A stretch of 39,615 nt of DNA from Acidimicrobiaceae bacterium (GCA_003138855.1 PLHF01000153.1:105955-145569); one strand, 5' to 3'. Positions 32,197 to 39,615 are shown, counted from the stretch's first letter. Notes: generated from the sequence alone by a model not told the origin. Numbers and translations: made by a program.

Positions 32197-32280
32197 GTGT
32201 CGAAACGAACCAACAAGCGCAAGCTCCGGGCCAAGAAGAAGGCCAACCACGGCAAGAAGCCGAACTGCGGGCGCGGCTGA
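32197..32280 (+). CDS. Ribosomal protein bL37-like mini-protein (27 residues)
   Basis: GTG 32197 opens a 27-codon frame, VSKRTNKRKLRAKKK...ANHGKKPNCGRG, almost half Lys/Arg. Actinobacterial bL37, a 24-residue large-subunit protein recognised in mycobacterial ribosome structures, has the same build: a basic stretch ending in ANHGKRPN. The ANHGK-PN core is present here, with a few extra C-terminal residues. A TAGCAT -10 box lies 9 nt before the GTG and a small hairpin follows the stop, so the ORF has its own transcription unit. Its length is below usual gene-calling limits. Identity is by pattern recognition, not alignment. Confidence 0.82.
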   Translation: MSKRTNKRKLRAKKKANHGKKPNCGRG

Positions 32281-32294
32281 CCGTCCACGGACGG
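32281..32294 (+). terminator. Small hairpin after the bL37-like gene
   Basis: CCGTC, loop CACG, GACGG, starting at the base after the stop; a second GCCGGC/GCCGGT element follows. Weak, no T-tract. Confidence 0.35.
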
Positions 32295-32352
32295 GCCGGC
32301 ACGCCGGTCGCCACCCCTTCCCCCGCCGTCGTGGCGCAAGCGGGCACGGTGG

Positions 32353-33234
32353 CTAGCTCCCCGGGTTCCATGCGCAACCGAGGCGGTTGAGCACCCCCAC
32401 CAGGGCGGTGGGCCGGTCGGTGATGATCCCGTCGACCCCGAGCCCACAGAGCCGTTCCATCTCCGGCTCCTCCTCGATGGTCCACACGTGGACGGCCACG
32501 CCCTGCCGGTGGGCCACATCGACGAACTGCTCGTCGACCAGCGTCACGTCGCCGTAGGTGACCGGAACCTGGAGCGCCACGTGGCGCATGGGCGGTGGCT
32601 GCTCCCCGGCCCGGACCGCCTGGTAGAAGGCGGCGGTGGCCGCCGTGCCCGCCGACGTGGGCACCTCGGGGGCGAACGACGAGAAGGCCGCGGTGGCGCT
32701 GTCGCTGAACGAGGCGACGATGACGTCGTCGACCCGGCCGAAGCGGTGCAACATCGCCGCCAGCTTCTCCTCGTACGGCTCGACGACCGGTGCGGTCTGC
32801 TTGATGTCGAGGTTGAGCACCACCCCGGCGAACTCCTCGAGCACCTCCTCCAACAGGGCGATCCCGAAACGCCGGTCGCCGGGGGCGCGTCCGCGGAACG
32901 GGTACCGGTCGGCTGCGAGCCCGGGGGAGACATCGGCGCCGGGCGCCCACCAGTAGGCGTTGTCCAGCCTGCGGAGCTCGGCGGCCGACAGCTCGGCGAT
33001 CCGCCCGGTGCCCTCGGTGGTCCGGTCGACGGTGGCATCGTGACACACCACCAACTGGCCATCGGACGTGGCGTGCACATCGAGCTCGATGCCGGTGGCC
33101 CCGGCGTCGAGGGCCGAGCGGATGGCGTGCGGCGTGGAGGAGGGGCCTTCCCATGCCCCGCCCTGATGGGCGTAGGCGATGACCCGGCGATCCGTCCATG
33201 GTGGCGGGTTGACCGAATCGGGAGAAGCGGGCAT
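32353..33234 (-). CDS. Glycerophosphodiester phosphodiesterase
   Basis: The enzyme hydrolyses glycerophosphodiesters to glycerol 3-phosphate and an alcohol, in lipid turnover. The 293-residue TIM barrel shows IAYAHQGGAWEGPSSTPHAI (first catalytic His, in an AHQGG variant of AHRG), GIELDVHATSDGQLVVCHDA (metal Glu and Asp, second His), VVLNLDIKQ (Glu/Asp strand), VIVASFSDSATAAF and VHVWTIEEEPEMERLCGLGVDGIITDRP. No signal peptide, so probably cytoplasmic. ATG 33234 has TACCGT 6 nt upstream and is divergent from the 33261 gene, with overlapping -10 boxes. Confidence 0.92.
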   Translation of the reverse strand: MPASPDSVNPPPWTDRRVIAYAHQGGAWEGPSSTPHAIRSALDAGATGIELDVHATSDGQLVVCHDATVDRTTEGTGRIAELSAAELRRLDNAYWWAPGADVSPGLAADRYPFRGRAPGDRRFGIALLEEVLEEFAGVVLNLDIKQTAPVVEPYEEKLAAMLHRFGRVDDVIVASFSDSATAAFSSFAPEVPTSAGTAATAAFYQAVRAGEQPPPMRHVALQVPVTYGDVTLVDEQFVDVAHRQGVAVHVWTIEEEPEMERLCGLGVDGIITDRPTALVGVLNRLGCAWNPGS

Positions 33235-33260
33235 GGAAGAACGGTAGCCTCTGCCCCGCC
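33235..33260. promoter_or_regulatory. Overlapping divergent leaderless promoters (core ACGGTAGCCT)
   Basis: Start codons at 33234 (minus) and 33261 (plus) are only 26 bp apart. ACGGTAGCCT at 33241-33250 contains TACCGT for the minus gene (6 nt from its ATG) and TAGCCT for the plus gene (10 nt from its ATG), sharing the central TA. Confidence 0.55.
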
Positions 33261-33863
33261 ATGCTGGACCACGTCTTCACCCAACTCGTCGCCTCCCACC
33301 GACATGCCTTCGAGGCTGCCCTGCTGCAGCGACAGGCCGTCGAGGAGCGGTTCCAGGTGGACGTCTTCCTCGGGGACGTGAGCTTCGAGACCTCCTACAG
33401 CCTGCCCGGCGAGGAGCGCCCGGCACGGATCCGGGTCGATACCAGCCTGGACTGGCCCACCTGGAGCCAGACCTCCTATCGGAGCTGGGCCATCGGCGAG
33501 GAGCCCGAGGAGCTCCCCGAGGTGTTGGTCGAGATCGCCTTCCGGGTACAGGGCCTCGCCGGCGTCCCCGACGTCGGACCACTGCTCGACGTCCTCCCCG
33601 AGGAGCTCGAGGTCCTCGGGGACGAGCCGATCCTCCGGAGCGCAACCACCGTCGAGCAGGTGCTCCATGGGGGCCCGGACGGTGTCGACTGCGCCGTCGA
33701 GGTCTCCTACGAGGGATCGTGCCAGCTGGACGAGGCCATCCTCGACGACCCGACCAGCCTCGACGACGCCCTGGCCCCGCTCGGTCGGGCGGTGGCCTCA
33801 GCGCTGGTGCGGATCGGCGACCTGCCCTTCACCTTCCGCCCCGCCGACGGCCCCAAGGTCTGA
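33261..33863 (+). CDS. Hypothetical protein, 200 residues, acidic
   Basis: I do not recognise this protein. It starts MLDHVFTQLVASHRHAFEAA, is strongly acidic (runs such as GEEPEELPEVLVEIAF and VLPEELEVLGDEP), has no signal peptide or membrane segment, and looks like a folded alpha/beta cytoplasmic protein. Internal halves look loosely similar (RIRVDTSLDW... and CAVEVSYEGSC...), which may reflect a repeated beta module. It is transcribed divergently from the glycerophosphodiesterase through overlapping -10 boxes and converges on the PfkB kinase, with a strong hairpin between. Codon use matches neighbours, so it is a real resident gene. Confidence 0.75.
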   Translation: MLDHVFTQLVASHRHAFEAALLQRQAVEERFQVDVFLGDVSFETSYSLPGEERPARIRVDTSLDWPTWSQTSYRSWAIGEEPEELPEVLVEIAFRVQGLAGVPDVGPLLDVLPEELEVLGDEPILRSATTVEQVLHGGPDGVDCAVEVSYEGSCQLDEAILDDPTSLDDALAPLGRAVASALVRIGDLPFTFRPADGPKV

Positions 33864-33868
33864 GAGCC

Positions 33869-33886
33869 GCCGGGGCGACCCCCGGC
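33869..33886. terminator. Bidirectional hairpin terminator between convergent genes
   Basis: GCCGGGG, loop CGAC, CCCCGGC: perfect 7-bp GC stem in the 32-bp gap between the 200-residue protein and the PfkB kinase. Confidence 0.6.
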
Positions 33887-33895
33887 CCGCCTCCG

Positions 33896-35032
33896 TCAGC
33901 CGAACAGGCCGGCCTCCACCGCCAGGGCCCGCAGGTCCGCGTGGGGACGGGCGCCCACGTGGGAGATCACCTCGGCCGCGCACACACCGCCCAGGCGGGC
34001 CGAGTCCTCCGGCGAGAGGCCGTTGGTGATCCCGTAGAGGAAACCGGCGGCGAACAGGTCACCGGCACCGGTGGTGTCGACCACCCGTTCGACCGGGGGG
34101 GCAGGGACGGCGACCGGTCCGGCGGCCGTCACCACGACGGACCCGGCGGCCCCGCGGGTAAGCACGGCGAGCACCCCGGTCTCGGCCACCGCCTCCACGG
34201 CGGCATCGAAGTCCCGGGCGCCGAAGAGCATGATGATCTCCTCCTCGTTGGCGAAGACCAGCTCGAGGTCGCCGGTCAGGAGGTCGAGGAACTCGGCCTT
34301 GTGGTGCTCGACGCAGAACGGGTCCGACACGGAGAGGGCCACCGCTGCATTGTTGGCATGGGCCGCCTCGATCGCCTCGCGCATCGCCGCCTTGGCCGGG
34401 GGCTGCTCCCACAGGTAACCCTCGAGGTAGACGACCTGGGTCGAGGACAGGTGGCCGGCGTGCAGGTCCACCGGGCCGAAGTCGGAGGCCACGCCGAGGT
34501 GGGTGGCCATGGTCCGCTCGGCATCGTCGGTCACCAGCACGAGGCAGTGGCCGGTGACCACCTTGCCGGGGACGGCCCTGGTCGGCGTCGGTTCGAAGGC
34601 CACCCCGATCGACCGGATGTCGTGGGTGAAGGCACGTCCCAGCCCGTCGTCGGCCACCCGCCCGAGGAAGGCGGCGCGGCCCCCGAGGGAAGCCACACCG
34701 GCAGCCGTGTTGGCCGCCGAGCCGCCCGACGCCTCGGTGGTCGGCCCCATGGTGGCGTAGATGGCCTCGCTGCGGGCGTGGTCGACCAGGGCCATGGTCC
34801 CCTTGACCAGGCCGTGACCCGCCAGGTCCTCGTCGGTGGCCGAGGCCAGGACGTCGACCAGGGCGTTGCCGACAGCCACCACGTCGAGCATGGGGCCGTC
34901 GTCCTGCTCGGCCGGCGGCGTCCCCCCGGAGCCGCCGGCAGGGGCCCCCGACGCGCCCATCCCCTCCGGGTCGCCGTCCGCGATCCGGCCGTGGTCTCGA
35001 GGGGAGTCGGGGGGTTGCGAGCCTGTCTGCAC
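33896..35032 (-). CDS. PfkB-family carbohydrate/nucleoside kinase (adenosine-kinase-like)
   Basis: A ribokinase-fold enzyme that phosphorylates a sugar or nucleoside with ATP. From GTG 35032 it has 378 residues: a disordered Gly/Pro/Asp-rich N-terminus of about 48 residues, then MLDVVAVGNALVDVLASATD, the glycine motif SGGSAANTAAGVASLGGRAAF, FANEEEIIMLFG, and the catalytic/anion-hole motif VVDTTGAGDLFAAGFLYGI (Asp of GAGD is the base). The layout and ALVDVLA opening resemble the adenosine-kinase-like subgroup rather than fructokinases, but the substrate is not certain. The start is supported by TACCGT 6 nt upstream; the conserved core would also allow ATG 34891. Confidence 0.9.
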   Translation of the reverse strand: MQTGSQPPDSPRDHGRIADGDPEGMGASGAPAGGSGGTPPAEQDDGPMLDVVAVGNALVDVLASATDEDLAGHGLVKGTMALVDHARSEAIYATMGPTTEASGGSAANTAAGVASLGGRAAFLGRVADDGLGRAFTHDIRSIGVAFEPTPTRAVPGKVVTGHCLVLVTDDAERTMATHLGVASDFGPVDLHAGHLSSTQVVYLEGYLWEQPPAKAAMREAIEAAHANNAAVALSVSDPFCVEHHKAEFLDLLTGDLELVFANEEEIIMLFGARDFDAAVEAVAETGVLAVLTRGAAGSVVVTAAGPVAVPAPPVERVVDTTGAGDLFAAGFLYGITNGLSPEDSARLGGVCAAEVISHVGARPHADLRALAVEAGLFG

Positions 35033-35055
35033 GGCCCGACGGTAGCCTGCCCCAC
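35033..35055. promoter_or_regulatory. Overlapping divergent leaderless promoters (core ACGGTAGCCT)
   Basis: Same decamer as at 33241, here at 35039-35048: TACCGT lies 6 nt before the kinase GTG (35032, minus) and TAGCCT 7 nt before the aminopeptidase ATG (35056, plus). Only 23 bp separate the start codons. Confidence 0.55.
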
Positions 35056-37653
35056 ATGAGCGCACCGACAACCGACCTCGACGACACCGCTTCCTACCGC
35101 CTGCCCGCTTCGGTGCGGCCCCATGCGTACCGTCTGGTCCTCACCCCTGACCTGCCCGGCGCCACCTTCGATGGTGACGTCGAGATCGACGTCACCATCG
35201 AGGAGCCCACCGCATCGATCACCGTCAACGCCGCCGATCTCGAGATCACCTTTGCCGAGCTCAGCTGCGGCAACCCCGATGACGGCTACGCCCTGGCACC
35301 CTCCGCCATCGCCCTCGACGCCGACGAGGAGCAAGCGGTCCTCACCTTCGCCGAGCCGCTCGCCGCCGGGCCTGCCACCATCCACCTGGCCTTCACCGGC
35401 GTCCTCAACGACAAGCTGCACGGCTTCTACCGCTCCACCTTCGTCGACGGGTCGGGCACGGAGCACACCATCGCCACCACCCAGATGGAGTCCACCGACG
35501 CCCGCCGGGCCTTCCCCTGCTTCGACGAGCCCGAGCTGAAGGCCACCTTCGAGGTCACCCTGGTGGTCGACGACGCCCTGGCCGCCTTCTCCAACGGCTC
35601 GGTGGTCGAGGAGACGACCGAGCCCGACGGCAGGCGGCGGGTCCGGTTCGCCACCACCATGCCCATGTCGACCTACCTGGTGGCCTTCATCGTGGGCCCG
35701 CTGGAGGCCACCGACCCGGTGGACGTGGGCGGAGTCCCCCTGCGCATCGTCCACGTCCCCGGCAAGGCCCACCTCACCCCGTTCGCCGTGGCCGTCGGCA
35801 CCCACGCCCTCGGCTTCTTCACCGACTACTTCGGGATCCCCTACCCGGGCGACAAGCTCGACCTGGTGGCCATCCCCGACTTCGCCTTCGGCGCCATGGA
35901 GAACCTGGGGTGCGTGACGTTCCGTGAGTCGGTGCTGCTGGTCGACCCGGCCCAGGCGTCCCGGGTCGAGCTCGAGCGGGTGGCCGATGTCGTCTGCCAC
36001 GAAATCGCCCACATGTGGTTCGGCGACCTGGTCACCATGAAGTGGTGGAACGGCATCTGGCTCAACGAGGCCTTCGCCACCTTCATGGAGGTGCTCGCCG
36101 TCGACGCCTTCCGCCCGGAGTGGCAGCGGTGGGTGAGCTTCGGGGTCGAGCGCGAGGCGGCCATGGCCGTCGACGGCCTGCACTCCACCCGACCGGTGGA
36201 GTTCCCGGTGGGCCGGCCGGAGGAGGCCCAGGGCATGTTCGACGTCCTCACCTATCAGAAGGGCGGCAGCGTCCTGCGCATGCTCGAGCAGTTCCTCGGA
36301 GCCGACGTCTTCCGCGAGGGCATCCACGACTACCTCACCACCCACAGCTACGGGAACACCGAGACCTCCGACCTGTGGGACGCCCTCGAGCGCTCCAGCG
36401 GCCGTGCCGTGCGGACCATCATGGACACCTGGATCAACCAGGGCGGCTACCCCCTGGTGCGGGTCGACGAGGACGGATCGCTCTCCCAGTCCCCCTTCTC
36501 CTACAGCGGCGAGCCCGGTGGCGCCATCGGCTCGCGTTGGCAGGTGCCGGTGCTCACCCGCTCCCTCGGCGACGCCGAACCCGATCCGCGGCCCCTCCTG
36601 TTGCGCCGGGAGCACCAGGCCGCCGACGCCGGGGGCGGTGCCGCCGGCCTGGTGGTGAACGCCGGCGGCTCGGGGTACTACCGGGTCTCCTACCCCACGG
36701 CCATGGTCCAGCGCCTGGCCGCCCGCATGGTCGACCTCGCCCCCCTCGAGCGGTACAACCTGGTATCGGACACCTGGGCCGCCTCCCTGTCGGGCCAGGC
36801 CCCCCTGTCCGACGTGCTGGCGCTGGCCCGGGCCCTGATCGACTCGGCCGAGGGCGACCCCAGCGTCTGGTCGGTGCTCCTGGGCGCCTTGGGCCTCTTC
36901 GACCGGGTGATCCCCGACGGCGACCGCCCGGTGCTGGCGGCGGCGGTCCGGGCGCTGCTCGGTCCCCTGGCGCGAGACCTCGGATGGGATCCGCGCCCGG
37001 ACGACAGCGAGCGCACGCCGTCCCTACGGTCATCGGTGCTGAGGGCCCTGGGCACCATCGGCGACGATGCCGACACGATCGCCGAGGCCGCCCGCCGCTT
37101 CGCCGCGCAGGGGACCGTGGCGCTCGACGCCGACACCGAGTCGGCCATCTTGGACATCGTGGCGACCAACGGCGGCGTGTCCGAGTACGAGGCGTTCGTG
37201 GCCCGCTACCGTGCCCCGGCGAACCCCCAGGAGGAGAACCGCTACCTCTACGCACTGGCCTCCTTCACCGACCCGGGCCTGGTCGCCCGGACCTTCGACC
37301 TGGCCGTCTCCGAGGTCCGCACCCAGAGCGCACCGCTGCTGGTGCTGTCGTTGGTCGCCAACCGGGTCAACGGACCGGTGGCATGGCGGCGGACCACCGA
37401 GGAGTGGGACGCACTGGTGGAGAAGTTCCCGGCCAACATCCTCCCCCGCATGCTCGACGGCATCCGGGGCCTGTGCTCCCCTCCCGAACTGGCCGAGCAG
37501 GTGACCGCGTTCGTCAGGGCACACCCGTTGCCCGCGGCCGGACGCTCGGTGGACCAGAGCCTCGAACGGCTGGCCGTCAACGTCGCCTTCGGACAGCGGG
37601 AGGCCGGGCAGCTGGCCGGCACCCTCACCGGGGCGCTGGGCCTGTCCCGGTAG
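35056..37653 (+). CDS. pepN: M1-family aminopeptidase (aminopeptidase N type)
   Basis: This zinc aminopeptidase trims N-terminal residues from peptides. The 865-residue protein shows YRLPASVRPHAYRLVLTPDL (N-terminal beta domain), FGAMENLG (GAMEN exopeptidase motif), zinc site His315, Glu316, His319 in VCHEIAHMWFGDLVTMKWWN, and second Glu338 in WLNEAFATFME. The catalytic-domain Tyr region is YQKGGSVLRML. A C-terminal ERAP1-like helical-repeat domain is present (NAGGSGYYRVSYP onward), as in puromycin-sensitive and tricorn-interacting enzymes. No signal peptide, so cytoplasmic. It starts at ATG 35056 with a leaderless TAGCCT box. All catalytic residues are intact. Confidence 0.96.
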   Translation: MSAPTTDLDDTASYRLPASVRPHAYRLVLTPDLPGATFDGDVEIDVTIEEPTASITVNAADLEITFAELSCGNPDDGYALAPSAIALDADEEQAVLTFAEPLAAGPATIHLAFTGVLNDKLHGFYRSTFVDGSGTEHTIATTQMESTDARRAFPCFDEPELKATFEVTLVVDDALAAFSNGSVVEETTEPDGRRRVRFATTMPMSTYLVAFIVGPLEATDPVDVGGVPLRIVHVPGKAHLTPFAVAVGTHALGFFTDYFGIPYPGDKLDLVAIPDFAFGAMENLGCVTFRESVLLVDPAQASRVELERVADVVCHEIAHMWFGDLVTMKWWNGIWLNEAFATFMEVLAVDAFRPEWQRWVSFGVEREAAMAVDGLHSTRPVEFPVGRPEEAQGMFDVLTYQKGGSVLRMLEQFLGADVFREGIHDYLTTHSYGNTETSDLWDALERSSGRAVRTIMDTWINQGGYPLVRVDEDGSLSQSPFSYSGEPGGAIGSRWQVPVLTRSLGDAEPDPRPLLLRREHQAADAGGGAAGLVVNAGGSGYYRVSYPTAMVQRLAARMVDLAPLERYNLVSDTWAASLSGQAPLSDVLALARALIDSAEGDPSVWSVLLGALGLFDRVIPDGDRPVLAAAVRALLGPLARDLGWDPRPDDSERTPSLRSSVLRALGTIGDDADTIAEAARRFAAQGTVALDADTESAILDIVATNGGVSEYEAFVARYRAPANPQEENRYLYALASFTDPGLVARTFDLAVSEVRTQSAPLLVLSLVANRVNGPVAWRRTTEEWDALVEKFPANILPRMLDGIRGLCSPPELAEQVTAFVRAHPLPAAGRSVDQSLERLAVNVAFGQREAGQLAGTLTGALGLSR

Positions 37654-37751
37654 CGGGGGCGGCCCAGCGGGCCGAGGGCGCCGGCGGGGCCGACGCCGGC
37701 TCACCGGTGCAGCCTGCCGATCGGTGGTCCGTCCGGACATCGCCAAGTCTC

Positions 37752-37763
37752 TAACCTGAGGCC
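37752..37763 (+). promoter_or_regulatory. Leaderless promoter -10 box of the GDT1-family gene
   Basis: TAACCT (37752-37757) lies 6 nt before GTG 37764. Confidence 0.45.
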
Positions 37764-38351
37764 GTGCAGCTCGGCATCGTCTTCGGGACCTTCTTGGTGA
37801 TCATGGTGGCCGAGCTGCCGGACAAGACGATGATCGCCACCCTCATCATGGGGAGCCGGTACCGGCCGGTGCTGGTGTGGTGGGGCGCAACCATGGCCTT
37901 CGCCATCCATGCCGCTCTCGCCGTGGCGGTCGGCCAACTACTGCAGCTGCTCCCCCACCGGTGGATCGAGGCGGTCACCGCGCTGCTCTTCGCCGGCGGT
38001 GCGGCCTATCTCTTCTTCGTCCCCGAAGAGAAGGAGGAGGAACAGGGTGTCCAGAAGGCCGAGCGGGCCCGCCCGGGCCTCAGGCCGGTGGTCACCGCCT
38101 TCGTGGTCATCTTCGTCGGCGAGTTCGGTGACCTGACCCAGATCCTCACCGCCAACCTGGCGGCCAAGTACCACGCCCCCGCCGCGGTGTTCGTCGGCGC
38201 CTTCGCCGGCCTGACCACGGTGGCCGCCATCGGGGCGTTCAGCGGTCGGGCCCTGCTCCGTGTGCTGCCGCTGGCAGTGATCCGGAAGGTGGGCGGCGTG
38301 CTGCTGGCCGGGTTCGCGATCTACTCCCTGGTCTCGCTGGTCCGCGGGTGA
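37764..38351 (+). CDS. GDT1/TMEM165 (UPF0016) family membrane protein
   Basis: The family comprises membrane cation transporters (Mn2+ and/or Ca2+, in exchange for protons in characterised members). The 195-residue protein has six hydrophobic segments in two repeats of three. The duplicated family motif (consensus E-x-G-D-K/R-T/S) appears as VAELPDKTMIAT near residue 16 and VGEFGDLTQILTA near residue 118, each with one deviation from consensus (Pro for Gly; Leu for Lys). The central cytoplasmic loop is strongly charged (VPEEKEEEQ), typical of the family. It starts at GTG 37764 with TAACCT 6 nt upstream. Ion specificity cannot be read from sequence. Confidence 0.92.
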   Translation: MQLGIVFGTFLVIMVAELPDKTMIATLIMGSRYRPVLVWWGATMAFAIHAALAVAVGQLLQLLPHRWIEAVTALLFAGGAAYLFFVPEEKEEEQGVQKAERARPGLRPVVTAFVVIFVGEFGDLTQILTANLAAKYHAPAAVFVGAFAGLTTVAAIGAFSGRALLRVLPLAVIRKVGGVLLAGFAIYSLVSLVRG

Positions 38352-38444
38352 CCCGTGTCCTGCGCTCGGCGATCAGGCCTCTGCCCCGCCCGCCGGCAGT
38401 CCCTCGGTGCGACCGCCCGGTATGCCGGGGCCCCCGCCCCGTGG

Positions 38445-38450
38445 CAGGCT
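38445..38450 (+). promoter_or_regulatory. Weak candidate -10 box of the methyltransferase gene
   Basis: CAGGCT lies 6 nt before ATG 38457; it matches the local pattern except at its first base. Confidence 0.3.
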
Positions 38451-38456
38451 GAACGT

Positions 38457-39134
38457 ATGGATGCCCCGCCCCTTCCCCCGCCGGCGCCGACCCACGAGCG
38501 CTGGGAGCGGCGGGAGCAGCTCTTCGGCCTGGCCCGCGCCGCCACCGGATTCATGCCCGACGACGAGGGGGAGGCCCTCTATCTGGCCGCCTTGCGGGCG
38601 GGCGCCTCGTTGGAGAACGCGACGTTCGTGGAGATCGGGGCATGGTGCGGCAAGTCGACCGTCTACCTCGGGGCCGCCGCCGAGGAGACCGGGGCGGTGC
38701 TGTTCAGCCTCGACCACCATCACGGGTCCGAGGAGAACCAACCGGGCTGGGAGCACCACGACCGCTCGCTGGTCGACCCCTCGACCGGGCGTATCGACAC
38801 CCTCCCCCACTGGCGCCGGACCATCATCGGTGCCGACCTCGAGTCCACGGTGGTGGGCGTCGTGGGCGACTCGCCGACGGTGAGCTCGCGCTGGACGATC
38901 CCGTTGGCCTTCTGCTTCATCGACGGCGGCCACGGAGAGGCGCCGGCCTGGGCCGACTACCGGGGCTGGGCGCGCCACGTGGTCGAGGACGGTTGGCTGG
39001 CCATCCACGACGTGTTCCCCGACCCTGCAGACGGCGGGCGGCCGCCCTACGACATCTGGCGCGCCGCGGTCGACTCGGCGGAGTTCGTGGAAGACGGCGA
39101 GTGCGGCTCGCTGCGCATCCTGCGGCGCATCTAG
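38457..39134 (+). CDS. Class I SAM-dependent methyltransferase (Methyltransf_24-like)
   Basis: A 225-residue protein: an N-terminal helix (HERWERREQLFGLARAATGF), then the SAM-binding motif ATFVEIGAWCGKSTVYLGAA (glycine-poor variant of motif I, with the family-typical CGKST), motif II VLFSLDHHHGSEENQPGW, FCFIDGGHGEAPAWADYRGW, and WLAIHDVFPDPADGG. This pattern fits cephalosporin-hydroxylase/Methyltransf_24-type enzymes; the substrate is unknown. ATG 38457 gives MDAPPLPPPAPTHERW with a Pro-rich opening; an upstream extension is not supported. It converges with the prenyltransferase-like gene 58 nt away. Confidence 0.87.
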   Translation: MDAPPLPPPAPTHERWERREQLFGLARAATGFMPDDEGEALYLAALRAGASLENATFVEIGAWCGKSTVYLGAAAEETGAVLFSLDHHHGSEENQPGWEHHDRSLVDPSTGRIDTLPHWRRTIIGADLESTVVGVVGDSPTVSSRWTIPLAFCFIDGGHGEAPAWADYRGWARHVVEDGWLAIHDVFPDPADGGRPPYDIWRAAVDSAEFVEDGECGSLRILRRI

Positions 39135-39192
39135 GCCCGGCTGCAGATCCCGATGGGCCGCAACGGGTGGGAGCCCGCTGGCCGCGGAGGGC

Positions 39193-39615
39193 TCAGGTGG
39201 CGCCGGGTGATCCGGGCGCCCGGAGAGCCGGCTCCACCGGGGTCTCCGGCGCCGGCTCGGTGAGGTCGAGGTGGCTGGGCAGCCCTTCCCCGCGGAAGAG
39301 ACCCGAGGCCGGAGTGGTCCGGCTCAGGGCGTCGGCGGCCAGCACCATCGCACCTGCGGTGTAGGACGACCGCTCGAGCGGCGGGTAGCTCGCCTCTTCG
39401 GGGTAGACCATGCCCGTCCAGTAGGAGCCGTCCTCGTTGCGGAGGGCCTGGACCCACGAGAGCAGCTCGACTGCGGCGTCGTCCAGGCCCAGGGCGTCCA
39501 GGGTCAGGACGCACTCGGCGGTCTCCGCCGCGGTCACCCACTCGCCGGTGGACACGCAGCGCACCCCGCGGCCCTCCAACACGAACGTCGACCACGAGGC
39601 CTCGATCCGCCGGTG
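39193..39615 (-). CDS. Prenyltransferase/squalene-cyclase-like protein, C-terminal part (runs off the window)
   Basis: An open frame of 140 codons continues past the right edge. It contains alpha-alpha barrel-like repeats: GEWVTAAETAECVLTLDALG, AAVELLSWVQALRNEDGSYW, GMVYPEEASYPPLERSSYTA and AMVLAADALSR. The QALRNEDGSYWTG stretch is the QW-like motif of prenyltransferase/terpene-cyclase repeats. The tail after FRGEGLPSHLDL is Pro/Ala-rich and probably disordered. Only the C-terminus is visible, so enzyme versus non-catalytic status cannot be judged. Such genes are often found next to methyltransferases and glycosyltransferases in actinobacteria. Confidence 0.72.
   Translation of the reverse strand, partial: HRRIEASWSTFVLEGRGVRCVSTGEWVTAAETAECVLTLDALGLDDAAVELLSWVQALRNEDGSYWTGMVYPEEASYPPLERSSYTAGAMVLAADALSRTTPASGLFRGEGLPSHLDLTEPAPETPVEPALRAPGSPGAT

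Noticed and set aside
1..39615. CRISPR arrays, insertion sequences, integrases or phage genes
   Set aside because: No regularly spaced repeats, transposase motifs or integrase motifs seen; the only sizeable repeat is the tatD duplication.

Overview
The window looks like chromosome from a high-GC actinobacterium, most plausibly class Acidimicrobiia. The reasons are about 70% GC, many GTG starts, few Shine-Dalgarno sites but frequent TANNNT boxes 6-10 nt before start codons (leaderless transcription), two tiny actinobacterial ribosomal proteins (bS22-like and bL37-like), and gene order recalling the Mycobacterium tuberculosis Rv1003-Rv1020 neighbourhood. Class-level placement is inference.

Left block, 1-6741, all minus: glmU, prs, rplY, pth, a two-gene drug/lipid-type ABC exporter, and the 5' end of mfd (cut by the window edge). 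This is a nucleotide-sugar/PRPP, translation and repair housekeeping block. GlmU is short and lacks the catalytic end of its acetyltransferase domain.

6915-13710, plus: a four-gene catabolic operon with overlapping or near-touching genes: acyl-CoA carboxylase carboxyltransferase, biotin carboxylase/carrier, AtuA-family protein and acyl-CoA dehydrogenase. It resembles acyclic-terpene (citronellol/geraniol) or leucine-type degradation modules and should handle 3-methyl-branched acyl-CoAs. Repeated and inverted motifs lie just upstream of its likely start.

13934-20063, plus: three secreted, membrane-anchored pilin-like proteins in an operon. The first has a type IV prepilin leader fused to nine Cys-pair repeats that look like a beta-propeller, a layout that suggests a pilus-tip adhesin.

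20183-24648: typA/bipA, a tRNA-Gln(UUG) on the minus strand, an OmpR-type response regulator with its histidine kinase, and the small ribosomal protein bS22.

24762-32143, minus: DUF192 protein, rsmI, msrA, metG, tatD, a double-psi beta-barrel secreted protein, rsmA/ksgA and ispE. The beta-barrel gene sits where rpfB or yabE stands in other Gram-positives. It has a good promoter and a leader of about 185 nt whose ends pair just before the ribosome binding site. The 3' end of tatD is tandemly duplicated as a 203-bp unit, leaving a relic.

32197-39615: the 27-residue bL37-like gene; a glycerophosphodiester phosphodiesterase; an unrecognised 200-residue protein; a PfkB sugar/nucleoside kinase; an M1 aminopeptidase; a GDT1-family membrane protein; a SAM methyltransferase; and the 3' part of a probable prenyltransferase/squalene-cyclase-like gene. 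Two divergent gene pairs here share the identical promoter core ACGGTAGCCT, read as a -10 box in both directions.
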